Shown here in pieces: positions 21,511-33,101 of a stretch of 64,000 bases of DNA. Origin of the DNA: Laburnicola sp. R22_1 (taxonomy: Eukaryota; Ascomycota; Dothideomycetes; Pleosporales; Didymosphaeriaceae). The stretch lies in contig JACONQ010000009.1 of NCBI GenBank assembly GCA_014281115.1, positions 1,302,001 to 1,366,000 on the forward strand. Reading direction: 5' to 3'. The notes beneath the pieces were generated by a model that saw nothing but the letters and a program-made list of their open reading frames with translations, did no database searches and had not been told where the DNA came from. Position 1 is the first letter of the stretch. Every line of letters begins with the position of its first letter. The translations under genes were made by a program, and so were the position numbers.

Positions 21511-22034
21511 TAGAAAAACTAAATATATAGCTTTAATATTAATAAAGTTATAATAGTTTTTAAAAGATACTATAATCTTTACTATATAGTCAAAAATAGG
21601 AAAAATAAAAACCTTAGATAACAAATAATTAGAGAGATAACCTATACTAAAAATTTAACACACTATACCTCTATTACACTATTTTAACATATATAAAAAC
21701 CTTAAATTTTGATGTCTCTAAAAAAGTTATTGAGGTTTAAAAATAGAGATTTTAAAACCTCTATATTTAAGTTCTTTAATGTATCCAGTTTATAATTGCT
21801 AATTAAAAGTTGAATAAATTCTATAAATTTAGAAGGTTTTGTCTATTATATATAAAAATAATTTTTTTAATAATTATCTAAATAAAAAGTTATAAGCTTT
21901 TAAAAGAGTATAAAAATTATTAGTTTATTTCGTGTTACCCCACTATATATATCTAGAGTACCTATATAGCTTTATACACACTTATATATATTTATACACT
22001 TTAGTAGCTTAGTATAGACTAATATTAAAAAGAG
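21511..22034. other. RIP-affected DNA, no gene seen
   Basis: AT-rich. Contains tandem-like AAAACCT/TAAAAACC words (21680-21790). No recognised feature. Confidence 0.35.
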
Positions 22035-22522
22035 AAATATTATAGGCATTTTAGTGTATAGTATAACACTATAAGGAAAGCTATAGATGTGCTAAAAACG
22101 CATTAAAAAGATAAAGTAGTAAGATAGATTAGGCTAGGTAGGAACTATTTATTACCACGTGCAAATTAGCCACTTATACTAATAATAAGGTAGTTAATTA
22201 CAAGATTTATTAGATACTAAAGTTAATAATAATATAATATACGGCTGCTGCCTACGTAGTAAAAAATACGCAACTAGACAAAGATTGCCCATTTATATAA
22301 TCTTTCTATCCTCGTAATTATTTAATTGCTAGTTAAAATCTTAAAGTTAGTTACTATATCTATCTCTTACCCTAAAGAGGCTATTACTATTAGACGTGCA
22401 GTATTGCGCTCCTACCTAGAAGATATAAATAATAATAATGCGGCTGGATATAATAGCTAGATACTGCTTAATATTAAAAACTATATAGTCTATGCTAAGG
22501 ACCTGTAGATAGCTATTATAGA
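22035..22522. repeat. Z copy (inverted) followed by repeat V
   Basis: 22035-22180 is an inverted Z. 22181-22522 is V, collinear with 41610-41990 (shared CCTAAAGA-GCTATTACTATT, GACGTGCAGTATTG and TAATAGCTAGATACTGCTTAA words). V reads as if once coding (IPCPKDAITIATRRAV at 41790-41840) but is unassigned. The older Copia relic is inserted into V at 22523. Confidence 0.55.
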
Positions 22523-25500
22523 TATTAGATATACGAGTATTAATAAGATAAGATATAAGTAGTATAGTTAATTAATTAATTATATTATTGTTTTCAGAGA
22601 AGCTTAGCTATTATAAGAAGTATTTATCTAGTGCTAAGACGCACTAGTACTATTTAGAATAGTATAGGAGTAGTGCAAAATAGTAGTGCGCTAGCCTCTT
22701 TTAATTTTATAGTAAAAACACTATAATTTATACTAACTACTAGTGTATAAAGGCTATATAATTAGACACATCTAACTACTATAATTTATAGTAAAATTCT
22801 AGTAATTTATAGGGAGTATCTATCTAATACACCCTCTTAGCTTAAAACTATTCTAAGCTAGACCTAATTCTTTGCAATTATACTATAGCTTATAGTTTAA
22901 AAACTTCTATTCTATGTTCTAATTTGTCTAAATTAACTTCTTAGTTAGTAATTCTTCTCCTAACATCTTTAAGTCTAAGTTAATTAACAAACTTAGTCTA
23001 TTTACTAGCTAGCAGAGCCTTTATAAGACTATCTGCTACTATTTCTTCTAATTATTAGTACTAGACTTTACTAGCTCTACGTACCACTTCCTATTAAAGC
23101 TAATAATTATATATATTAATATGCCTAAGCTTTGTTTATAACTTAGCAATTTCTTTAGTAATAAGTTAGATAGTTTATTAATTATCGCAATTAAAAGTAA
23201 TTATTAAGAGTAAGAGTTTAATCTTAAGTTTAGTAATTAACAAAGCTATAAAAAGTGCCTCATTTATAACCTATAAAAGTGCTAGTAACTTAGCTTTAGT
23301 TATTAAAGTAGTAATAGTGTTTTGTTTATTTGCCTTCTAGGCTATAAGACTACTAAACAGCTTAATAATATATCCTTACAAGCTCTTTCTATTAAGGTTA
23401 TTATCTGTAAATAATATATTACTAGCAACCTTATAGGTGTCTACTTCTCTAAAGCGTAACCCTAGTAATTAGGTAGAGAGTAGGTATAGCAGTACGCAAT
23501 TAGCGGCGTTATAATAGTTATTATTAGGATTTAATAGAAAACGCGATAGTTAGGAGCTTATAAAAGTAATATCTAGGCGTGTAGTTACTATAGTATATTG
23601 GATTAATTCTATTTTTTACTAGTATTAGTTAATCTCTACTTTTATAGCAAGTTCTTTTTAAGGTAGTAGTTTAACTGCTAATAGTAGGGTTGTATATTTA
23701 AGATTGCGTTAGTTAATAAGGCAACTAATCTTATCTATATAGAACGCCTATAATAGCTAGAGTTACTTATATAGTTTCTAATAATGTTATTTCCTAAAAA
23801 CTACTAAAGATTATTACCTCTAGGAAGGATAATCTTTATATTTATCCTTTTTATTACTATATTAGTAGCGTGTTTCTAATCTCTAAAGTAGGTAATAATA
23901 AGGTTGTCTATATAAAAGAAAATAATAATACTATCTTTAATTATATAGTAAGGTTTGTGTAGAACTATAGTAAAACGAAGATTCTTAAGATCACTAGTAA
24001 ATTCTCTCTACTATAGTAGTAGTAAGATTTAAAGACTATATAGTATCTTATACAACTATAGAATAGTGCCTAATTAGGTATAATCTTATAGTATTCTTAT
24101 ATAGAGTTCTCTATCTAGTTTTACGTAGATAAAGGCGTTAGTAATATTATACTAGCTAAGTTCTAGGTTGTACTACGCCGCTATAAATATAAGTAGGCAA
24201 AATAATTATCTTATAAGAGTTGCAGTGTAGGTATTATAAGGGCGGTATACAGTCTTATAGGGCAAAGCTCTTAGAAATAACTAGTATAGTTAAAAGAGAT
24301 AACGAAATTAAGACTATTCTAAGATAGTAGATAAGAAAGGAACGTAGGAGGCCCTTTCTTATATAGAGAGCGGCGTAGGGTATAGGCCTATGCTAGCTAC
24401 ACGCTAATACTAACTAGAAAAGGCGCCTTTAAGAAGGTAAAAGGCGTAGATAGAAGAAAATAGGGTGTAAAAAAAGATAATAGGGTGTGCTTAGTAAGGA
24501 GGCTAGCATAGAACTAATATATAATCCCTCTTTTAAGGTCTAAAAATAGAAAGAAAAGTATATAAAAATAGGGTGTTTTAGCGGATTTTTAATATAACTA
24601 GCACTATTTTAGAGCCTAAGAGAGTTGTAATAGGGGCAATAAGCCTCTATAGTTCTTATAGTAGCCTTAGGTTTTAATTTAGTTACTATTTAGTAGAGAT
24701 ATTAAGGAAAGTTATTAGGGATAAATTAGTAAATTAGTAAAAAAGCGCGTTAGAAACTATATCTTAGCATTTAGCGTTTTGCTAATAGAGTGCATTCTTA
24801 GCTCTATCACTATATATAATATAGTTAGCTAAAATTTTTCTAGTTAGATTATTGCGCGCTAGCGTAATTATATTATATAAGATTTTTTTAGTACTATAGG
24901 AAAGTATTTTAAAAAAAATATATTAACCTAACTATATAGTTTTTAATTAGGGCAGGGCAGCTTCTAAAGCTATAAGGGCTGCTAGTAGTAGTAGGAAAAT
25001 CTAGGGGTAAGGGTAAAAGTGCTAAAAGTCATAGGTGCCCTACACATATATAATAAATAGAGAGCTCCTATATTAGTAGTAGGCTAGCCAGCTAGAAAGT
25101 TAAACAGCTAAGAGTAAGGGCGCTAAAAGTAATAGGTGCCTACGCGTAGTAGACTAGCTAGGAAGCTAATTAACTAGTAGTAAACTAGGCTATCCGCTTC
25201 TATATTTTAGAGTATCCCTTAGGACAGAATAATTTAGGTAACTAGTAGATTAAATTAAGGGCTAATAGTTAGGGGGCAGCTCCTAATTATTAGCGTTCTA
25301 GAATATTTTATTAGGCAGTTTACTATTTAATTTATTGTCTAATTATTCTTTTTATAAGAAGTTAGACTTAGAGTTAATTAGGTTAGTAAATTTAGGGCTA
25401 TTATTAGGGAGGTTGTTGTAATAGGCGGGCTTTCTATCTTTTAATCTACTACTATAGCAGGCAGTATTATAATCGTCTAGACTATTACTATAATAAGTAA

Positions 25501-26052
25501 TACTAAGTTTTCCTTTTATATTAGTAATTTAGTAGGGTAGAAAGGTGCTAACCTAGGTTGTTCTAGCTAAGATAGTTTTAATTAAATAGTTAATTCTGCT
25601 AGTAAGAGCTGTCTAATCTATAAATTAGCTTCTCTAGTAGGTTTATAGTCTTTAGGTCTAGGGTTAGAGATAAGACCTAGATTCTACTATATAATTCTTA
25701 GGGACTAGTTTTACTAGTAGCTTCCTTTAGTAGTAGAAATAGAGTAACTAAAAGGTAATTTATTATCTAATAGTTCTTTATCTAACGAAGATAGCTATAT
25801 AGCCTTTATACTACTATCTTTATTAAAGGCGTCCTTATAGCTTAGTTTCTAGTAAGCCTTTAAGTATATTTTAATAACTAAGATAGTAGGGCTAGGAAGC
25901 TAGATAGAGATTTTCTTAAAAATTCTTTAGTTAGCTTTTAATAAGTAAGTTATTTAGTAGGTATAGTTCTACTTATTAAGTAGACTATTCTATTAGGTAG
26001 CATTGTTCTAGTAGGAAGGGTTAGATAGGGGAGAAGTCTATAATAAAATAAG

Positions 26053-26485
26053 TAGGCTGGTAAATAGGTTCGGGGTACCTAGGTTAGGTATAGGGTTAGG
26101 TTTGGGTCGCATAGACTATAGGTATAGATTGGGTTAGGTCGCACAAACCTTAGGTTGGGTTAAGTTAATTACGTAAGACTCTAAACTCAATCCAATCTAT
26201 ACCTAACCTAAGTACGTAAAAGTCTAGCTTAATTTAACTTAGTTTAATATTATTTAAAATATATTTTTAATTAATTATAACAGCTATTTATTACAGACTA
26301 AATAGGTACCCTAGGGTTAGGTTAGGGTTAAGGTCTTACGTAAGTAGAGTTGGGTTAGGGTTAGAGTCTTACGTAAGTAGAGTTAGATTGGGGTTAGAAT
26401 CTTACGTAATCTAACTTAACCCTAACCTAACCCTACTTATGTAAGACCCTAACCCCAACCTAACCTATACCTATTTGCTAGCCTA
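26053..26485. mobile_element. hAT-type MITE with telomere-like interior, copy 2
   Basis: 433 bp, TIRs TAGGCTGGTAAATAGG and the complement of CCTATTTGCTAGCCTA, with a perfect 8-bp duplication AAAATAAG at 26045-26052 and 26486-26493. The unoccupied equivalent in element B (about 35384-35400, CTTATTCT followed by ACTATAGAC) confirms both the insertion and the 8-bp duplication. Same telomere-like interior as copy 1. Confidence 0.92.
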
Positions 26486-27333
26486 AAAATAAGGTTGCTA
26501 GTAAAGGTTAAATTCTTATTATCTTTCTAACAAAGGTGGTCGTTCTAAGTATTAACTAGGCAGTTAGCTTGCTTAAAAATTTTCTACTAATAATAAGATT
26601 GTAGTCCCCTATTTTATAGAAAATAAACTATATAGTAATACTATATTTATTAATATTAAGCTAGGCTATAAAATAGGTATCTATTCTTATACTTCTTTTC
26701 CCTGCAAAGTTTCTAAGGGGGATTAGTGTCTTTAGGCAGAGGAGTTTAGCTTTAAGCTATTTTTATACTACTTTTATATACCTTAAAGTAATAAGATTAT
26801 AAGCGCTAGCACTAGTATCTATTAAGGCTTACAACCTAAGAGCTAACTCTTAAAATATAATTTGCACTAGTATAACTAACTAGGGGCCTCTAAATAGTTT
26901 AGGAATTCTTACTATTTTGCCGTCTATAGATAGTAATTTTAGTTTAGCATCTACGTTTTATAGTTAAAATTATAGTTTATTTAAATTAATTAGTTTAGTA
27001 CCTCCTATATAAGCTACTAAATTAGAGTAGTCTAATAATATATATTTAAAGCCTTGTTATCTAATAGATTACCTACCTATAAATTAGAGTAGTAGGCAAT
27101 ACTAAGTTAATTTAAATTAAAATTAGTTTCTACTTCTACATTTGCTTATATAGCTATCTTAGGGTAGCAGCATAAGTATCTGCCTCTTAGCTTTTCGCCA
27201 CAGCTAAAGTAGGCGTTATTCTTAATACACTATGCCTTAGTCTAATTATAGAGAGTTAAAAAGAGAGAAGTAGGTCTAGAATAGGGTGTTTATTTTTTAG
27301 TTGCCGGGACTTTTAGGGCGGCCTCTCTAAATA

Positions 27334-27830
27334 GACCTTAGTGTAGTATAGTAACTACCTAGTACAACTAGTAACTAACAAACTAATACACCCTTACTAA
27401 CTTATAGTAGGTAGATAAGTGTAAAAGTAGTCTCTCTTAATAGACTTTAGTGTAGTATAGTAACTATTTAGTATAACTAGTAACTAATAAACTAATACAC
27501 CCTTACTAACTTATAGTAGGTAGAAAAGTAGAAAAGTAGTCTTTTTTAATAGACCTTAGCGTAGTATAATAACTGCCTAGTATAACTAGTAACTAATAAA
27601 CTAATATACCCTTACTAACTTATAGTAGGCAAAGAAGTATAAAAGCAGCCTCTCTTAATAGACCTTAGCGCAGTGTAATAACTACCTAGCATAACTAGTA
27701 ACTAATAAACCAATATACTCTTACCTAATTATAGTAAGTAAAGAAGTTATAATAGCAGCCTTATAGACTTTAGCGCAGTGTAACAACTCCCTAGTATAAC
27801 TAGTAACTAATAAGGTAAAACTTCTACTAA
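27334..27830. repeat. 109-bp tandem repeat in leader of element A
   Basis: Units begin at 27334, 27443, 27552, 27661 and 27776 (GACCTTAG/GACTTTAG anchor), each containing CTAATACACCCTTACTAACT and AGTAACTAATAAAC-like words. Spacing 109, 109, 109, 115 bp. Lies just inside the 5' LTR in element orientation. Confidence 0.9.
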
Positions 27831-29257
27831 TTTAACTACCCGCAGATAGTATTTTAAGAGAGGAGTAGATATTATATTACTATCTATAGCTAAATAAAAA
27901 GGTTAATCTTAGAATAATATAAGGGCGGTACACAGCCTTATAGGACAAACCTCTTAGGAACAGCTAGTATAATTAAAAGAGATAACTAAATTAAGACTAT
28001 TCTAAGATAGTAGATAAGAAAGGGATATAGGGGGCCCTTTCTTATATAGAAGGCGGCGTAGGGCATAGGCCTACGCTAGCTATATGCTAACACTAACTAA
28101 GAAAGGCGCCTTTAGAAAGGTAAAAGGCATAGATAGAAGGAAATAGGGTATAAAAGAAAGGTAATAGGGTGTGCTTAGTAGGAAGGCTAGCATAGGACTA
28201 TTACAAATATTCTAAGTAGTAAAGTAGCCTTATTAATCTTTATATACTACTAATCTAGTCTTGCACTTCCTAAATTAATAGTATTTATTACGTTTATAGA
28301 TAAATATCTATATATAGTTAAGAATTTAGTGACTGTATAATTGCACTAGAGTAGTAAGTATTTTACTCTAAGACCTTATTTCTTTATAGCTTTATAGGTG
28401 TAATTGCTTAGTGTTCTTTTATATATTAAATAGTAGGTAATTATTTAACTATGTTTTATACAATAGAGGTTCTAGTATTTAACTTTAATAGAGTTTTTTT
28501 CCTACTATAAGTATGTAATTAAATTGCGCCTTATTAAGTAGCTTCCCCTTATATTTACCTCTCCCCCCTGCCTATATTCTAGCTAGGAAAGCGGCTGCCT
28601 ATAGTACAGCGCGTTAATCTAGCTATAGTAATCTAATAGGAAATTGTTTATATTAATTATATTTAAGACTTGCTATTAATTAGGTAAGTAGTGCAATAGA
28701 TAGAGGTATTACTAGTAGTATTAGGTAGGTGTAATTAATATTCCTCCTTAATAGTACCCTATAGCATTATTATTATCTTTATAGAAGTTAGTAATTAACT
28801 TATTCTTATATAAAGACTTAGTATTTTTATATTTTAGTAGTAAGGGTAGTAGCTCTACTAATTAGATCTATGTAGCAATCTCTTTATAAGTGCTATATAT
28901 AAGATTGTCTAATAGGTCTTCTTCTTTACTTAAGAATACTAATTTTTTATTAAAGATAATATCTTAGGTACTAATAACTTCCTTAAGTAGAGGTATCTAT
29001 ATTCTTTAGATATTTATTAAGTAGTAGCCTACTAGGTATCTAATTTATGCTTTTAGATGTAACCTTTAGAGCTTGCTCTTACTACGCTTTATATTATTAG
29101 TTATAGCAAAGGCTTTATAGCTATAGGCCCTAAGATAAGCCTAGTTTAGTTTTTTTAGTTAAGTAATAATGCTGTTTTAGAAAGTAACTATTATAAAGAA
29201 TACTTTATATAGTAATGCTATTAATTAGCATAATTTAGAGTTTAATTATATAAGTAT

Positions 29258-29535
29258 TGTAATAGTTTGTGCCTGCCTTCCTACTAGTTATTTACTATTA
29301 CCTTTCCTTTTACACTCTAATAGCGCCTTTTACCTTATAGAAGACGTCTTTCCTAGTTAGTGTTAGCGCGTAGTTAGCGTGGGCCTATGCCCTATGCTGC
29401 CTACTATATAAGTAAGGGCCTCTTAGGTCCCTTCCTTATCTCCTATCTTAGTATAGTCTTAATTTAGTTATCTCTTTTAACTATACTAGCTATCTCTAAG
29501 ATGTTTGCTCTATAAGGCTGTATACCGCTCTTATA
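29258..29535 (+). repeat. 5' LTR of element B
   Basis: 278 bp, reverse complement homolog of the A LTRs (for example GGCCTATGCCCTATGCTGCC versus its inverse at about 28030-28060). Confidence 0.8.
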
Positions 29536-29643
29536 TTATACTAAGATTAATATTTTTATTAGCTATAGATAGCGATATAATATCTACTTCTCTCTTAAGA
29601 TACTACCTATAGGTAGTTATATTAGTAAAAGTTTTACTTTCTT

Positions 29644-30060
29644 AGTTACTAGGAAGAATCCCTAGCGCTAGGGAGTTTGTGTTTTACTACCCTAAAGTCT
29701 ATTAAAAGAGACTACTTCTAAGTCCCTCCTTTACTTATTATATAAGGGTAGGAACTTTGTTAGTTACTAGAAAGAATCCCTAGCGCTAGGAAGTTTGTAT
29801 TTTACTGCCCTAAAGTCTATTAAAAGAGGCTACTTCTAAGTCCCTCCTCTGCTTATTATATAAGGGTAGGAACTTTATTAGTTACTAGAAAGAATTCCTA
29901 GCGCTAGGGAGTTTATATTTTACTAACCTAAGATCTATTAAGAGAGACTACTTCTAAGTCCCTCCTCTACTTAATATATAAGGGTAGGAACTTTGTTAGT
30001 TACTAGTTATACTAGGCAATTATTATACTATACTAAGGTTTATTAAAAGAGGCGGCCCCT
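29644..30060. repeat. 118-bp tandem repeat in leader of element B
   Basis: Units begin at 29644, 29762, 29880 and 29998 (AGTTACTAG anchor), exact 118-bp spacing. Each full unit carries the 14-bp palindrome CCCTAGCGCTAGGG or a one-base variant, and AGTCCCTCCT. Shares words with the 109-bp units of element A, so the arrays diverged from a common leader repeat. Confidence 0.9.
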
Positions 30061-31619
30061 AAAATTCTAATAGTCTAAAAATAAATAATAAATAATAATT
30101 AATAAATAGTAACTACTACGCTACACCCTATAGAGCTAACTTGCCTAATAACTACCTTCTAGCGCTATTATAGTAATAGTATAAGGCATAAAGCTAAAAG
30201 AATTAAAGCTAAGCTATAGTAGTAATATAGAAGTTAAAGTTTTATATATTTTATTTTATACTTTATTTTTTACCTAATCTTTTCTTAGCTTAGACTACAC
30301 GCTAGCTCGCACGCTATATAAGATCTACTACTTTAGGTCTATCTACTATATCCTCTCTATAATCCTACTTTGTTTAATCCTACTCCTACCTATACTATAG
30401 TAAGCTGCTGCCCTTTTATTTAAAAGACTTCTCTAGCTCCTAAAGCGTTCTTTAAGTCTTCTTAATATAACTCTATAATAGACAATATAGTGGGGGACGT
30501 TTGCACGCACCCTACTAATAATAGTTTATATAATATTTATTATAGAATTTCTCTACTTAACTCTACTGGCAATTTATTATCTATTAACTACAGAAAGTAG
30601 CCTATAGCTACTTCTAAGATAACTAGTTACTTTGCCCCTAGCCTTATTAAAAAGAAGAGCATTATTAAACTACTAAAAAAGGTCTACTCTAATAGAATTT
30701 TATATAAGGCTTTTAAGCATAATTAAAATTTTACTAAACTTAAAGCAGATTAGCTAGGCAATAATTTTTTACTAGTAGACTTTAAGTAGCTTGCGCACTA
30801 AAGCAATACTAAACTTAAAGCTACTAGAAAGTTTAGTGCGTTTTTAGCGCAATTTAAACTAGACTTATTACTTTAGTATAGCCTAGAAATAAAATAATTA
30901 CTTGCCACCTATTAGCTTTAGGCTTAGTATCGCTTTTCTTAAGGCCTACCTTTAAAAATAGTACTAGATTTAGTAGCTAGGGCTATTATAAAGTCTAAAA
31001 ATAACCCTATATAGGAGAGTATTATTTAGACTTTATATAAGCGCGCTAATATATTTAAATAACCTTTTACTATACTTATGATATAGACACCTTATACTAT
31101 AATATATATAATAAAGAATAAATTCTAATCTTAGTCTAATAGTACTATTTATGTAGCTATTAAAAAAGACTTATTTACCTCTAATAAAGCTTTCTCTTTT
31201 ATTAAAAATAATTCTAATCTATAGCGCCGCATTTAAGTCCCCCTAAAAGCCCTTAGTTTAGAAACGCCTAATCTACTATATAGTTTACACTACTTTTATG
31301 CAGCTAAGCAGAGCTTATTCTACCTAGTTACGCCCTAATATACGCTCTACTTAGCGCTCTAGTAAGCGCCCTAATATCTACTTTAGCTTATAGTGCCTAC
31401 TTTACACCTAGATAAAACTCTTTACTACTTTCTAGTCTCTAAATATATATAAACTAAGCTTACTAATAGCAATTAAATAGATATACCCTAGGGCAGATAC
31501 ACTTCTACTACCCCCTTTAGTATATCTAAGCTAGGACGCTTCGCAAAGCTACCTAATATTAATAAGTATTATAGAAAAATTTAATCTAGCCCTAGTATTA
31601 AAAATTAACTAAAGGATAT

Positions 31620-31801
31620 TGAACATCTTCGTCGTGTAGAGATTCTAACCAAGGTCGAGTCCGCACCATACACAGAGAGGAGTAAAACAGGAGGTACTAA
31701 AACCTAGTACCTAGCACATAGTGGTAGTAACAAAATATACACAAAATAACGATGATTTCGTCGTCGACTTTCTTTACAGCAGTATTGTCGACGGTAGTCA
31801 A
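31620..31801 (-). mobile_element. Element X, truncated copy, 14-bp duplication
   Basis: 182 bp matching only the right terminal part of X (inverse of about 54815-54993). Flanked by perfect TAACTAAAGGATAT at 31606-31619 and 31802-31815. Not RIP-mutated (TCGTCGTCGAC, CACAGAGAGG preserved) although it lies in flattened gag sequence. Confidence 0.9.
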
Positions 31802-32389
31802 TAACTAAAGGATATATATAATAAGATCTAAGTTAATATAAACTACTACTAAAGCAATAACTATATAGAAAATTAAGATAACCTTGTAAAAGCTATACTT
31901 AGCCGCCTTAAAAGGCTATATAAAATTAGCGTTAAATAAATTAAGCCCTTTAGAAAAATTATAAACATAACTTACTCTTTAAATTTCTAAAAGAGACTTA
32001 CTATAATTCTTTTACTTACTACTAGATATGTAAAAAGTTCTATAAGCTCTTTGTCTTTAATAGAATAAATACCTAAATATTTCTATAGGCTTTTAAAAGT
32101 CTAGTTAGAAAGGGTAAACTAGATATAAAGACCTAAAAGGACAAATTATAACTTAACTTAACTAAAAGTTATAAGTTAATACTCTAGAGAGAGATAAAAG
32201 ATCCTAATATTAACTACCTAGAAATTAAACGCTAGATAGCCGTAGCTAGCTACACTCTCTAAAATAATAATATAATAAATCTATTTTAGGCGTATATACA
32301 AACCTCTTATAAGGTACTACCATTTAAATTAAAGCCCTTATATATAGTAACTAAAAAATAAGCACCCTACTTTAGATCTACCATTCTCT

Positions 32390-32900
32390 TCTTATCCTTT
32401 TATAACTATAATAGAATATAGTGTATTAAGTATAATACTTATTTTTAGTGTACTAAGATAGGGAATAAACACTTAAGCCACTATAACTATTTCTAAAAGA
32501 TAGCTATATAAGCAAATATATAGGCAGTAAATAATCTTAATTTAAATAAACTTAGTATTGCCTACTACTCTAATTTAGAGGCAAGTAATTTATTAGATAA
32601 TAAGGCTTTAAATACAAGCTACTAGACTACTCTAATCTAGTAACTTATATAGAAGCCACTAAACTAATTAATCTAGATAAGCTATAATTTTAATTATATA
32701 ATATAGATACTAAACTAAAATTGCTGCCTATAGGCGGCAAGATAGTAAGGGTTTCTAAGATATTTAGAGGCCCTTAGCTAGTTATACTAGTGCAAATTAT
32801 ATTCTAAGAATTAGCTCTTAGGTTATAAGCCTTAATAGACACTAGTACTAGTGCTTATAACCTTATTACTTTAAGATATATAAAGGTAGTATAAAAATAG
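32390..32900 (+). pseudogene. Gag zinc knuckle and protease remnant of element B
   Basis: About 32400-32490 reads YNYNRI-CIKYNTYFQCTKIGNKHLSHYN, a C-x2-C-x-GH-x-C knuckle pattern with Cys to Tyr losses. 32830-32872 reads ALIDTSTSAYNLIT, the aspartic protease D-T/S-G motif with Gly changed to Ser (GGT to AGT). Both lie in the order expected for a Gypsy element. Confidence 0.7.
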
Positions 32901-33101
32901 CTTAAAACTAAACTCCTTTACCTAAAGACACTAATTCCCCTTAAGAACTTTGCAGAGAAGAGAAGTATAAAAGTAGATATCTATTTTATATCCTAGCTTA
33001 ATATTAATAAATATAGCTTTACTAACATATTCTATTAGTAGCCCGGACAGATTAGTCCGCCGGATAGTTTTTGCCAAGACCACAACACTTCACTATGAAT
33101 T

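Larger units (their letters stand above)
24235..28205 (-). mobile_element. LTR retrotransposon A, deletion derivative, inserted in Copia relic
   Basis: LTRs 24235-24521 (287 bp) and 27918-28205 (288 bp). The flanking pentamers GGTAT and AATAT correspond to the single GGTGT in the intact Copia at about 14933, so both are RIP derivatives of one duplication. Minus-strand order: LTR, leader with 109-bp tandem repeats, zinc-knuckle region at about 27180-27250, protease-like DT(S)ASAYNLI at about 26790-26830, then a region shared with element B, then unassigned sequence to a purine tract and the 3' LTR. Compared with B it lacks about 2.3 kb of gag. Contains the second hAT MITE. Confidence 0.85.

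Noticed and set aside
27334..27830. CRISPR-like array (regular 109-bp units)
   Set aside because: Units are repeats throughout with no unique spacers; they are leader minisatellites of a retrotransposon in a eukaryotic genome.
31640..31670. B-box-like GGTCGAGTCC in element X as a pol III promoter
   Set aside because: No A-box partner was found upstream at a plausible distance, and the orientation in which X appears to be truncated would put this motif at the 3' end.
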